A stretch of 64,000 bases of DNA. Origin: CAYGFH01 sp964430295 (GTDB taxonomy: Bacteria; Patescibacteriota; Microgenomatia; UBA10105; UBA927). Made by a program: the position numbers and the translations under genes. The notes beneath the pieces were generated by a model. The model was given only the letters and a program-made list of their open reading frames with translations. It ran no database searches and was not told the origin of the DNA. Where the stretch lies: positions 16,791 to 80,790 of the forward strand of contig CAYSEV010000003.1 of NCBI GenBank assembly GCA_964430295.1, written 5' to 3'. Shown here piece after piece: positions 45,623-54,715 of the stretch (the stretch's first letter is position 1; the number at the start of each line of letters is the position of its first letter).

Positions 45623-46357
45623 ATGAAACAGGTACTCTTGATCATCGGATTTATTGTAATGGTTATTGCTGCATCCTTGTTTGCGTATTCAAGGTCTAAA
45701 GCGGATGTTGAATCAGTAAAAGGGGCACAGACTGCAACGAATGACCTGGGGACGAATACATCTATAGTAGCTGAAACAAAAAAAATGGAGGAATCTATGC
45801 CAACTAAAACAGAAGATACAAAAAAAAAGAAAACGTATACAAATCCGCCGGCAATGACAATAGCAGTAGATAAGGCGTATACAGCTACAATTAAGACCAG
45901 TAAAGGTGTGATGAAGCTTGTGTTGTATCCAAAAGATGCTCCAAACACCGTGAATAATTTTGTTTTTTTGGCACGTGAAGGGTTTTATAACTCAACTGTT
46001 TTTCATAGAATTATTAAAGGTTTCATGATTCAGGGCGGAGATCCAAAGGGCGATGGTACCGGCGGACCTGGGTATCGCTTTGCGGATGAAAAAATAACCA
46101 GAAGTTATACACGCGGGACGATTTCTATGGCAAACGCAGGACCAGATACAAACGGTAGTCAATTTTTTATCATGCATGCTGATTATCCACTGCCAAAAAA
46201 CTATGTGATATTTGGCGGGATTGAATCAGGGGATACAGAAAGTTTGAAAACGTTGGATGCAATTGCCACAATTCCAACATCTTTAAGTATGATGGGTGAA
46301 CAGTCAAAGCCGATAGACGCAGTAACGGTGGAATCTGTAAGTATTGAAGAAAAATAA
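45623..46357 (+). CDS. Secreted peptidyl-prolyl isomerase, cyclophilin type
   Basis: 244 residues from ATG 45623 (a GTG at 45617 overlaps the previous stop). A single N-terminal hydrophobic segment (LLIIGFIVMVIAASLFAYS) anchors or exports it, then a Lys/Thr-rich linker. The cyclophilin domain has FYNSTVFHRIIKGFMIQGGDPKGDG (active-site Arg and Gln) and GTISMANAGPDTNGSQFFI. It catalyses cis-trans isomerisation of prolyl bonds, here outside the membrane. Confidence 0.9.
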   Translation: MKQVLLIIGFIVMVIAASLFAYSRSKADVESVKGAQTATNDLGTNTSIVAETKKMEESMPTKTEDTKKKKTYTNPPAMTIAVDKAYTATIKTSKGVMKLVLYPKDAPNTVNNFVFLAREGFYNSTVFHRIIKGFMIQGGDPKGDGTGGPGYRFADEKITRSYTRGTISMANAGPDTNGSQFFIMHADYPLPKNYVIFGGIESGDTESLKTLDAIATIPTSLSMMGEQSKPIDAVTVESVSIEEK

Positions 46358-46378
46358 GAGTTATTTTAGTGGATTATT

Positions 46379-46666
46379 ATGCCATTTTTTTTGGGTAGTG
46401 CATATCACTTTGGGAGTGGATTTAGCTGGAACGGGGGATTTTTCTGGCCTGCATTTTTTATACCGCTGGCTCTCTGGTCTGTGATGTGTACAGGTATTGC
46501 ACTCTGGCATGCTGCAAAGCGAGGAGAAGCTGCTTGGTTTATATTTTTCCTGTTCGTTCACACTGCAGGTGTGTTGGAACTGTTATATTTGATTTTTGTA
46601 GCTGATCTGTTCAGTCAAAGCGAACGTGCAAAAAAAACCTCTCGCACGGTGAAAAAGCGATCTTAA
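46379..46666 (+). CDS. Small membrane protein, DUF5652-like
   Basis: 95 residues. Two hydrophobic helices, with LALWSVMCTGIALWHAAKRGE then AWFIFFLFVHTAGVLELLYLIFVADLF, fit the DUF5652 pattern of small Patescibacteria membrane proteins. The N-terminal Gly/Phe-rich segment is unusual. Function is unknown. It lies between the cyclophilin and EpmA-like genes, with 21 and 9 base gaps. Confidence 0.65.
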   Translation: MPFFLGSAYHFGSGFSWNGGFFWPAFFIPLALWSVMCTGIALWHAAKRGEAAWFIFFLFVHTAGVLELLYLIFVADLFSQSERAKKTSRTVKKRS

Positions 46667-46675
46667 CTACGCTGT

Positions 46676-47713
46676 ATGAATACTTGGAAATTGTTGCATG
46701 ATTCTCCTGAGTTATGGGAACGATATCTTATCCGGGAAAAAGTTATTAAATCAATTCGTTCATATTTTGAGGCAAATGTGTTTCATGAGGTGGAAACACC
46801 TCTGATTATCGCGCATCCTCCGGCTGAATCCTATGTTGATGTGTTTGAAACGACCCTCTTAAATCGGAAGCGATTGCCCTCAAAAGCCTACCTTTCCACC
46901 TCACCGGAAGTGGCACTAAAAAAATTACTTGTTGCTGGGATAGGGAATTGTTATGCCTTAACAAAAAGCTTTAGAAATACAGAAATGCAGTCACTTCGTC
47001 ATAATCCCGAATTCACTATTCTTGAGTGGTATCGTGCCGGTGTGGATTATCTGTCTATTATGGAAGATGTTGAGCGCCTTGTGTTCTCGATACAACAATC
47101 AATAAGTGATGATCCTGTTTTACATTATCAGGGAAGTGATATTCATTTAGGGCCGCCATGGGATCGCCTTACTATGAAAGATGCGTTTTTACGATATGCG
47201 CAGGTAGATCTGGATGCTTTTTTGGATTTAAACGTAGCAAGACAGATTTCGGCAAATAAGGGCTATCAGGTGTCAGAATCCAACACATGGGAAGAGCTAT
47301 ATAATCAAATATTTTTAAATGAAATTGAACCAAAATTAGGATTCGGTAAACCAGTGTTTTTATATGAATTTCCTGCCTCTATGGCTGCACTTTCCAAGAA
47401 AAAATCCGCAGATCCTCGGTATGCAGAGCGGTTTGAATTTTATATTGCAGGGTTAGAGCTTGGAGATGCGTATAGTGAATTAACCGATTGGGTTGAACAA
47501 AAAAAACGGTTTGATGCGGAATTGGTTGAACTTACAAGACTCGGTAAAACACTGTATGAATATGACACAGATTTTATAGAAGCGCTCAAAGTTGGACTTC
47601 CTGATTGTTCCGGCATTGCAGTCGGTGTTGATCGTCTGGTGATGCTATTTTCCAATGTGATATCTATTGATGAAACGTTATTCTTTCCAGCAAGCGAACT
47701 GTTTTCTATATAA
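46676..47713 (+). CDS. epmA: EF-P lysine ligase-like class II synthetase (EpmA/GenX/PoxA)
   Basis: 345 residues, lacking the OB-fold anticodon-binding domain of lysyl-tRNA synthetase. Class II motifs are seen: motif 1 (HEVETPLI), motif 2 (SFRNTEMQSLRHNPEFTILEWYRAG) and motif 3 (GIAVGVDRLVMLF). YLSTSPEVALKKLLVAG matches EpmA. EpmA attaches beta-lysine to Lys34 of EF-P. The efp gene is 759 bases downstream, and its product has that lysine at the same position. The lysine aminomutase EpmB is not in the window. Confidence 0.88.
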   Translation: MNTWKLLHDSPELWERYLIREKVIKSIRSYFEANVFHEVETPLIIAHPPAESYVDVFETTLLNRKRLPSKAYLSTSPEVALKKLLVAGIGNCYALTKSFRNTEMQSLRHNPEFTILEWYRAGVDYLSIMEDVERLVFSIQQSISDDPVLHYQGSDIHLGPPWDRLTMKDAFLRYAQVDLDAFLDLNVARQISANKGYQVSESNTWEELYNQIFLNEIEPKLGFGKPVFLYEFPASMAALSKKKSADPRYAERFEFYIAGLELGDAYSELTDWVEQKKRFDAELVELTRLGKTLYEYDTDFIEALKVGLPDCSGIAVGVDRLVMLFSNVISIDETLFFPASELFSI

Positions 47714-47791
47714 TTATGAATATGTAGTCATGCTAAATTACATGATTCTTCGATCACATCATCATATTTCGTTCTCATTGATTGATATTGT

Positions 47792-48454
47792 ATGAATACA
47801 CATACGTTGAAACAGGTACAAAATGCTATTCAACATGTAAGATATCCTGTTGATATCATTGCAGTAACTAAAACGCATTCGTTTGAGAGTGTATATGAGG
47901 CATATACTCAAGGATTTCGTCACTTTGGAGAAAACAGAGTTGAAGAAGCCATTACTAAAATTAATTTATCCCGTCAAAACAATCTAAATAATATATGTTG
48001 GCATATGATCGGCCATGTGCAGTCAAGGAAAATACGAGATGTTGTGATATATTTTGATAGTGTTGATTCTGTGGATAGTATTGAATTGCTAGAAAAACTT
48101 GATAGAGAAGCACACATCCAACAAAAAAAACTTCGTGTGCTTCTCGAAGTAAATATATCTCAAGAAGCAGGTAAATATGGTTTTAAAGATTTAGATGTTC
48201 AAATGCTGCGAAGTATTGAAACAAAAAACGTTTATATTGACGGCATTATGACAATGGCTCCTTTAGTACAGAATCCTGATGAGAATAGAAATATCTTTAA
48301 AGATCTTCGGGAATTATCCAAAGTACTCCAGGAGGAAATAACGGGATTTGGTCATGTGCTTTCTATGGGAACAAGTGCTGACTATATAGTTGCTCTAGAG
48401 GAAGGTGCTACCGAAATTCGATTGGGTGGGGCGTTGTTTGGGCCCAGAAAATAA
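47792..48454 (+). CDS. yggS: YggS/PLPBP family PLP-binding protein
   Basis: 220 residues. AVTKTHSFESVYEAYTQGFRHFGENRVEEA, WHMIGHVQSRK, LEVNISQEAGKYGF and the terminal SMGTSADYIVALEEGATEIRLGGALFGPR are diagnostic. The N-terminal lysine (VTKTH) is the expected PLP Schiff-base residue. The protein regulates PLP and amino-acid homeostasis. It lies between epmA and efp. Confidence 0.93.
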   Translation: MNTHTLKQVQNAIQHVRYPVDIIAVTKTHSFESVYEAYTQGFRHFGENRVEEAITKINLSRQNNLNNICWHMIGHVQSRKIRDVVIYFDSVDSVDSIELLEKLDREAHIQQKKLRVLLEVNISQEAGKYGFKDLDVQMLRSIETKNVYIDGIMTMAPLVQNPDENRNIFKDLRELSKVLQEEITGFGHVLSMGTSADYIVALEEGATEIRLGGALFGPRK

Positions 48455-48456
48455 GA

Positions 48457-48462
48457 TATAAT
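48457..48462 (+). promoter_or_regulatory. -10 box TATAAT of efp
   Basis: TATAAT overlaps the end of yggS (stop at 48454) and lies 9 bases before the efp ATG, with TTGTTT 17 bases upstream as a weak -35. The start site would be 2-3 bases before the ATG. Confidence 0.5.
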
Positions 48463-48471
48463 AAGCACAAT

Positions 48472-49035
48472 ATGGCAAACATTACGACGGCTGATTTTAC
48501 CAAGGGCATGTTCATTGAATTTAAAAATGAACCCCATCAAATAACAGAACTTACATTTGTAAATCCCGGAAAGGGGAGTGCGTTTGTTCGCACACGGCTT
48601 AAATCTCTTAAAACCGGTAAAGTGCAGGAATTTACATATAAATCCGGCGAATCTGCTGTGGAGATTCCTGTGTTAACCCGCGAGATGCAATATCTGTATA
48701 AAGAAAATGAAAATTACTTATTTATGGATAATGAATCCTATGAACAGTTTGCAATTTCAGAAAGCATGCTTGGCAATTATGTGAATTACTTAAAACCAAA
48801 TGATATTTATCAGATCTTGGTAAACGGAGAAGAAGCTGTTGGCTTGAGATTCCCCAAAAAAGTACGGCTGATGGTGACTGAGGCTGATGATGGAGCTAAG
48901 GGAAATACCGTGAGTGGCGCAACTAAAACGGTCAAAATAGAAACAGGCGCTATTGTTACCGTTCCACTGTTCATTAAGCAGGGAGAGATGATTGCTATTG
49001 ATCCTGAATCCGGTTCATACCTTGAAAGAGGATAA
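48472..49035 (+). CDS. efp: Elongation factor P
   Basis: 187 residues with the three EF-P beta domains. NPGKGSAFVRTRLKSLKTGK is the domain-I tip loop, with the modifiable lysine at position 34, exactly as in E. coli. EF-P relieves ribosome stalling at polyproline. The adjacent EpmA-like gene suggests post-translational modification. The secreted proteins at 33 kb, 50 kb and elsewhere in the window have many Pro-rich linkers, which would need EF-P. Confidence 0.95.
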   Translation: MANITTADFTKGMFIEFKNEPHQITELTFVNPGKGSAFVRTRLKSLKTGKVQEFTYKSGESAVEIPVLTREMQYLYKENENYLFMDNESYEQFAISESMLGNYVNYLKPNDIYQILVNGEEAVGLRFPKKVRLMVTEADDGAKGNTVSGATKTVKIETGAIVTVPLFIKQGEMIAIDPESGSYLERG

Positions 49036-49058
49036 TTAGTTCATGGTAGACTGGTAGC

Positions 49059-50249
49059 ATGGCCTCAGTAAAATCTAAACGAATTCCTCTATGGCAGTTT
49101 ATTATAGCTTTTGCCGTGGGTTGTATAGCAGTACTTGTTATTGCTGTATGGGCTATTGATACATGGGAAGTGATACAGCAAAAAATCTTTGGTCTTTCCT
49201 CTGATAAGAAAAAACTGGAACAACAGGTTACCGCAATTGCAAAAGAACTTTCTGATATAAAATCCCAGGATCAGATTATTATAAATAAAACACTTGAAGC
49301 AAATATTAAAGATATCGAACAGGCGTACACAAAGACAGTATCACTCTATGAGGATCTGTTGAAATTAAAAGAAATAACCTCTAAAACTAAAACGTTCGAC
49401 GATGGCTTTACAGATATTCTCACACTTCTTTCGAAACGAAATTATGCATCTGCAAGTGCGTCAATTAAAACATTAAAAGCCGCTATTGATTCTGAATCGG
49501 CAAAAATTGCCGCATCATTTATCATACCAGCTTCCGTCCCTCTGAATAACTCTGCTCCAGGATCAGGATTCAGTAGGCAATCTGTGACGGCCAATGGGGA
49601 ACAACATCTGGTGGATATTATCGCAGGGGATTTATCCACAACACGGGTGATTGTAGATACGGCATCTGATGGTGATTGTAAAACGGATTGTCCTGTTCTT
49701 TCACTGGGTGACTATGTGTCCCGAAACGGGGGATTTGCCGGTATTAACGGATCATATTTTTGCCCCGCTACATATCCCAGTTGCCAGGATAAAAAGAATT
49801 CTTTTGACACGTTACTCATGAATAAGAAAAAAACGTATTTTAATTCAGATAACAATAAATACAGTGTCGTACCCGCTGTTATCTTTCAAGGTGGCTCAGT
49901 GCGATTTGTGGGGCGTTCTTTAGAGTGGGGAAGAGATACGGGGATAGATAGTATGATAGCCAATCAGCCACTGCTCGTTTCAGGAGGAAATGCTGTATTT
50001 GGTGGTGATGGAGATCCGAAAAAAGGAAGTAAAGGTCCACGGGGGTTTGTGGCAAATAAAGGAAATACCGTGTACATTGGGTTTGTTCATAATGCTACCG
50101 TTGCAGAGGCGGCATTAGTTCTTAAGGCTCTTGGCATGGAAAATGCACTGAATTTAGATAGCGGAGGGTCTTCAGCATTGTGGTTCGGAGGATATAAGGT
50201 GGGACCGGGTAGAGGGATTCCCAATGCTATTATATTCGTACGAAAATAA
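49059..50249 (+). CDS. Phosphodiester glycosidase (NAGPA-like) membrane protein
   Basis: 396 residues. Membrane helix at about 12-32, a coiled-coil stalk (about 40-150), then a NAGPA-type domain: NGGFAGINGSYFCPATYP, GPRGFVANKGNTVYIGFVHNATV and the end NLDSGGSSALWFGG, the core Asp/Gly motif. The family removes GlcNAc from mannose-6-P-type phosphodiesters or acts on related cell-wall phosphodiesters. Here it may trim a surface polymer. Substrate unknown. Confidence 0.8.
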   Translation: MASVKSKRIPLWQFIIAFAVGCIAVLVIAVWAIDTWEVIQQKIFGLSSDKKKLEQQVTAIAKELSDIKSQDQIIINKTLEANIKDIEQAYTKTVSLYEDLLKLKEITSKTKTFDDGFTDILTLLSKRNYASASASIKTLKAAIDSESAKIAASFIIPASVPLNNSAPGSGFSRQSVTANGEQHLVDIIAGDLSTTRVIVDTASDGDCKTDCPVLSLGDYVSRNGGFAGINGSYFCPATYPSCQDKKNSFDTLLMNKKKTYFNSDNNKYSVVPAVIFQGGSVRFVGRSLEWGRDTGIDSMIANQPLLVSGGNAVFGGDGDPKKGSKGPRGFVANKGNTVYIGFVHNATVAEAALVLKALGMENALNLDSGGSSALWFGGYKVGPGRGIPNAIIFVRK

Positions 50250-50350
50250 ATATATATGTGAGTGGTTACGGTTATATTAGTTCTTACGTTTCAGCTTCAT
50301 GATACCTTTTATTGACAGTCGGGTATTTAAGGTGAAACAATATCCACAAC

Positions 50351-51415
50351 ATGGGGACCCCACTCACCACAGAAGATTTATATGGATCATCGCCCTCTTC
50401 AGGCGATAGTGATAAACCGGAAAAACCGTTGGTGTATGAAGAAACACCAGTTATTGATCCTATCGTAGCTGATGCTCACCCATCTGATTCTGTGGTTTCA
50501 TCTGATGGTGCAGAGTCTACACATGGAAATCAAGATTCCGGTGATGCCCCCAAATTATCTCCGCCTCATGATCTGCCACGTATGCCTAACGCTCCGTTGC
50601 CTCGTAGCTCTTCACATGTATTATTAAACATGGTTGCATTCATACTGTTATTTGTTGCTGGCATTTGGTTATCGAGTGCACTGCGACCATATTTGCCGGC
50701 AGGTTTAAGTGAGTCTTTGGGACTGGCTCCCATTTCACCTACCGCAAAACCAACGCCCAGCGCCCCTGCTACTGTCATAAGCCCAACGCCCGCAGGGATG
50801 ATAGGATGGAAATCATATGATGTTATATCCGGAACTACAAGAAAGCCGATGCCAGGTATATCTTTTCAGTTGCCTACAGATATATTGCCACCTATATGTG
50901 ATGGATCAGGGTGCGCATCTCAGGGAACATATCTTCCGGGTGGAACAAGATTTACGGTTGCTGCACGGGGTACAGGACAATTACTTCGAGATTATAGAGG
51001 CACTACGATTTCTGACGTAAATGGCATTGCCTTTACGACAAAAGCAGTGACTATAGCTGGAAAGCCATCAATGGAATATACAGGAACATTTACCGGCCGG
51101 ACTATATCGGGATATGCGTTTACGTCTATGCGTGGAGTAATGGTCCCGTTAAGTGATACAACTTCTGTTGAATTTAATCATTTTGTTCCAAGCGGCATTG
51201 TCGCAAATTTTCAGACAGATGATATTATTTTTGATGAAATACTTAAACGAGTTGTTCTATCAGGTTTGGATCAAACACAAAAGGGTGCAAATTTACTTTC
51301 TCCGACCGTATCTTTGACAGCTTCACCGTCTCCAACGTATAAAGTGTCTGTCACGCCTACTCCCACGCGCATAGCAACACAATCGGGATCGCCAACTTCT
51401 ACCAAACTACCGTAA
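50351..51415 (+). CDS. Membrane protein with disordered acidic N-terminus, function unknown
   Basis: 354 residues. An acidic, Pro/Ser-rich cytoplasmic region (1-90), one helix (LLNMVAFILLFVAGIWLSSAL), a Pro/Thr linker, then a beta-rich external domain of about 170 residues and a final Pro/Thr/Ser tail (PTPTRIATQSGSPTS). No family recognised. TTGACA at 50312-50317 with CAATAT further down may be its promoter; the box spacing is poor (about 20). Confidence 0.55.
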   Translation: MGTPLTTEDLYGSSPSSGDSDKPEKPLVYEETPVIDPIVADAHPSDSVVSSDGAESTHGNQDSGDAPKLSPPHDLPRMPNAPLPRSSSHVLLNMVAFILLFVAGIWLSSALRPYLPAGLSESLGLAPISPTAKPTPSAPATVISPTPAGMIGWKSYDVISGTTRKPMPGISFQLPTDILPPICDGSGCASQGTYLPGGTRFTVAARGTGQLLRDYRGTTISDVNGIAFTTKAVTIAGKPSMEYTGTFTGRTISGYAFTSMRGVMVPLSDTTSVEFNHFVPSGIVANFQTDDIIFDEILKRVVLSGLDQTQKGANLLSPTVSLTASPSPTYKVSVTPTPTRIATQSGSPTSTKLP

Positions 51416-51450
51416 AGGATATTTTTAATTTTTTACCCGGTGTTAACCTA

Positions 51451-53664
51451 TCAGGACGTTTTTCCCGGCCACGGGGTAATGATCAATGGGACGTTGTTCC
51501 ATCCAGGAAGTTGCTGATAAATCGTTTCAGTCACAAACGGCATAAACGGATGAGCTACCTTGAGGATAGTTCTATATACGTGAAGTAATACTGCGAGTGC
51601 TTGCGGATCCCCTGATTTAAAGCGCTCTTTATTTTTTTCTAAATGCACATCAGCTAGTCTGTGCCATGCAAAGTCGTAAATAGATTTAGCGGCATCGGAA
51701 AGGCGATAATTTTCTATATTTTTCGTAACTTTTGATGTCATCATGTTAAGTTCCGTAATAATACGCTTATCATGATTATTTGAGAGAGCAGTATGTAGTG
51801 TCTCTGAATATGTTTCAATATGCGTTCCCTCCGGTGTGTTCATTTCTATAAATCTGCCGATATTCCATAATTTATTTGCAAAGTTACGCATGCCTCTAAT
51901 TTTATCTTCCGCTAATGCCTGATCATTACCCGCTGCTGTACCAAACACAAGAGCAAATCGTAGAGCATCAGTGCCATATTGATCGATCATTTTTAGGGGG
52001 TTAATCACATTACCTTTACTCTTACTCATCTTTTGTCCTTTTCCATCTCTGACTAATCCATGAAGGTATACGGTTTTAAAAGGTACATTTCCGGTCATGT
52101 AAAGCCCTAGCATGGTCATTCGACATACCCACCAGGGTAAGATGTCATATCCTGTTTCCATGACACTCGTAGGGTAGAAATACTCAATATCCGATTTTTC
52201 ACTTTTCATTTTTAACTTTTCATTTGCGATAAGAGTCGCGAAAGGCCATTGTCCTGAAGAAAACCATGTGTCAAATGTATCTTCATCTTGAGATAAATTT
52301 GTTCCTCCACATGTTGTACAGGTAGAGGGAGCATCACCTTCTGTGATAATCCATTCAGCATTGTTATGAGTTCGCGTGCAGTCTGTGCATTTCCACGCAG
52401 GAATACGTATACCCCATACGATTTGACGACTAATATTCCAATCATGAAAGTTTGTAAACCACTGTGTTGCTAATTTTTCAAACCGTTTAGGCACAAATTG
52501 AATCTGTTTTTCTTTAACGGCTTTTTTAGCTACATCTGTCAGTGGTTTTACTTTTACAAACCATTGTTCCATAGGTAATGGTTCAATGACAGTGTTAGAT
52601 TTATAACACATGCCGACTCTATGGGTGTACTGTTCATCAATTTTTACGAGCAATCCATCTTCTTTCAGATCTTCTACCATGAGTGCCCGAGCTTCTGCCA
52701 CCTTCTTTCCATGATATTTTTCTGCACGAGTTTTGTATTTAGAATCTATATTTGGTTTTGAAAGGAACCACGAAAAATCCATGCGACCTTTAAAGTCAAT
52801 AATAGGGGTAACGGGAAGATTAAATTTCTTGCCTAATTCAAAGTCGTGGGCGTCATGTGCAGGTGTTACCTTCATGATTCCTGTACCGAATTTGGGATCT
52901 ACCTCAGGATCAGGAATGATTGTCATGGTAATTGGGCCTAATAATCCCATGATTTCCATGGTTTTTCCTATATATTTTTTATATCGCTTATCTTTTGGAT
53001 TGACGGCTAATGCTGTATCTCTGAATTTAGTTTCAGGTCGAACTGTGGCTATTGTGAATGGACCATATGTAAGATAGTACATCGGATCAATTCTATCTTC
53101 GTATTTTACTTCCAGATCGGAAAATCCGGTGCCGCATTTTGTACAATAATTAACTAACCGGACACCACGATATACTAGGCCGTCATCATAAAGCTTTTTA
53201 AATGTCTTGTAGACCGTACCTACGATCTTGGGATCCATGGTAAATGTATTGCGGCTCCAGTCGAGAGAAAATCCAAGCCGACGAAGCTGATTTTCCATAG
53301 TTCCACGGTTTGTGTGCACAAAATCCCAGATATTTTTATATAACGTCTCACGATCAAAATCGAATCGGCTTTTACCTTCTTTGGCTAAGTGTTTTTCATA
53401 CACAAACTGGGTCTCGAATCCCGCATGATCGGCTCCAGGTAACCACAACGTAGGGTCACCTTTCATACGATGATACCGGATCAAAATATCCTCAATAACA
53501 TACATAGCGTGACCAACATGTAAGTCAGCGTTCGCATTTGGAGGTGGAAGCAGAATAGTAAAAGGTTCCTTGGAAGTGTCTATTTTTGGGGTAAAATACC
53601 CGCCCTGTTCCCACATATGATACGTCACTTGTTCAGATGTTTTGGGATCGTAGGCTTTATCCAT
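51451..53664 (-). CDS. valS: Valyl-tRNA synthetase (C-terminal coiled-coil arm absent)
   Basis: 737 residues from ATG 53664 (a longer frame to 53703 adds no similarity). PPPNANADLHVGHAM is the HIGH-type motif and GQKMSKSKGN the KMSKS motif; WLPGADHAG starts the region before the editing domain, and Cys pairs near residues 415-445 form a zinc-ribbon-like insertion. The sequence ends just after the anticodon-binding helix bundle (PFVTETIYQQL), so the C-terminal coiled-coil arm of typical ValRS (about 880 residues) is lacking. It attaches valine to tRNA-Val. AATAAT sits 6 bases before the ATG, a probable leaderless start. Confidence 0.95.
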   Translation of the reverse strand: MDKAYDPKTSEQVTYHMWEQGGYFTPKIDTSKEPFTILLPPPNANADLHVGHAMYVIEDILIRYHRMKGDPTLWLPGADHAGFETQFVYEKHLAKEGKSRFDFDRETLYKNIWDFVHTNRGTMENQLRRLGFSLDWSRNTFTMDPKIVGTVYKTFKKLYDDGLVYRGVRLVNYCTKCGTGFSDLEVKYEDRIDPMYYLTYGPFTIATVRPETKFRDTALAVNPKDKRYKKYIGKTMEIMGLLGPITMTIIPDPEVDPKFGTGIMKVTPAHDAHDFELGKKFNLPVTPIIDFKGRMDFSWFLSKPNIDSKYKTRAEKYHGKKVAEARALMVEDLKEDGLLVKIDEQYTHRVGMCYKSNTVIEPLPMEQWFVKVKPLTDVAKKAVKEKQIQFVPKRFEKLATQWFTNFHDWNISRQIVWGIRIPAWKCTDCTRTHNNAEWIITEGDAPSTCTTCGGTNLSQDEDTFDTWFSSGQWPFATLIANEKLKMKSEKSDIEYFYPTSVMETGYDILPWWVCRMTMLGLYMTGNVPFKTVYLHGLVRDGKGQKMSKSKGNVINPLKMIDQYGTDALRFALVFGTAAGNDQALAEDKIRGMRNFANKLWNIGRFIEMNTPEGTHIETYSETLHTALSNNHDKRIITELNMMTSKVTKNIENYRLSDAAKSIYDFAWHRLADVHLEKNKERFKSGDPQALAVLLHVYRTILKVAHPFMPFVTETIYQQLPGWNNVPLIITPWPGKTS

Positions 53665-53670
53665 AGTACT

Positions 53671-53676
53671 ATTATT
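53671..53676 (-). promoter_or_regulatory. -10 box AATAAT of valS
   Basis: On the minus strand AATAAT is followed by AGTACT and the ATG, the same spacing (6 bases) as at the trp operon, and it lies inside an inverted repeat AGTAC-N7-GTACT. No Shine-Dalgarno is seen. Confidence 0.4.
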
Positions 53677-53710
53677 GTACTGTAGGGGAGAGCAGTGGAT
53701 CAAGCTATGT

Positions 53711-54571
53711 TTACAGCTCGTCTAACTTAACACTCTCAGTTTTAACATCTTTGACGAGTTCAAGGTACCGCTCTGTCGTTGATAGTCGCTTATGACCAAC
53801 TAATTTAGAAAGCGTTGTAATTGCAGTTCCCGCCATAAGATGATGAGCAATGAATGTATGTCGCAGATCGTTTACTTTTGCACCTTCAATGCCTGCAATT
53901 CTAAAATATCTATCAATAGCTGTCCGTATATTTCGAATAAGAAGTGGTCTCCCTGTTTTTGTAATAAACAAAGATTTACTTGGCGTATTTGTTGATCGTT
54001 GTTCAATATATTTATCTAGCGCTTCTTTTGCCGCTTTATTCAGCGGGACCATCCGTTCTGCGTGACCTTCCTGTGCAGCTATATGGATCTCACTTTGCTT
54101 AAGATCATCGAGTGTTAGATTAGCTAATTCTCCGATTCGAATACCTGTTTGGAGAAATAATTCGACGATTGCATATATACGCACATCGCCTCTGCAGGTG
54201 TCTCTCAGTGCTCTGTATTCAATTTTAGATAAAATTCTGGGTGGTTTAACCTCATATTTGGGATGAGCAATTTCAATTGCCGGATCAGAGGTGATAATAC
54301 CTGAGGCCTTTAGGAATCGATAAAAGGTTTTAATTGAGTTGATCTTTCTTGATATTGATTTAGGTGTATAGTTATCTCCGGAAAGCTTCTTTAAAAACGC
54401 ATCGAGCTCATCTCGTGTGACTTCAGATACCAATTTTTTACCCATGTTACTCAAGTACATGGTGACTTGTTCTATATCTTTTCCATATGCTACGATGGTG
54501 GCGCGGGCGCGCTTTCTGGATCCAAGGTATTCGGTGAACTGTGTGTGTGCGTCTTTTAGTGTTACTGACAT
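53711..54571 (-). CDS. Tyrosine recombinase, XerC/XerD-like
   Basis: 286 residues. The N-terminal SAM-like core-binding domain is followed by the catalytic domain: TGIRIGELANL (first Arg), DLRHTFIAHHL (second Arg), LVGHKRLSTTERYLELV (second His region and Tyr). The usual HKLRHTF has ND in place of HK, so the first catalytic histidine seems to be replaced by asparagine (by-eye alignment). Such enzymes resolve chromosome dimers or integrate elements. No attachment repeats or phage genes are nearby, so a housekeeping Xer role is more likely. The divergent partner is the ftsB gene. Confidence 0.85.
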   Translation of the reverse strand: MSVTLKDAHTQFTEYLGSRKRARATIVAYGKDIEQVTMYLSNMGKKLVSEVTRDELDAFLKKLSGDNYTPKSISRKINSIKTFYRFLKASGIITSDPAIEIAHPKYEVKPPRILSKIEYRALRDTCRGDVRIYAIVELFLQTGIRIGELANLTLDDLKQSEIHIAAQEGHAERMVPLNKAAKEALDKYIEQRSTNTPSKSLFITKTGRPLLIRNIRTAIDRYFRIAGIEGAKVNDLRHTFIAHHLMAGTAITTLSKLVGHKRLSTTERYLELVKDVKTESVKLDEL

Positions 54572-54715
54572 AATAGTATTTGGTTGGCAGTTAGCTCCCG
54601 TTGTTTCTCATAATATATACGAAACTAGTTAATTAGCTCGATACATCGCTCTAATGAAGCTAAAGATACCCTATAATATCATGAAAACAGCCAGTGTGCA
54701 AGGCCTATACTATAT

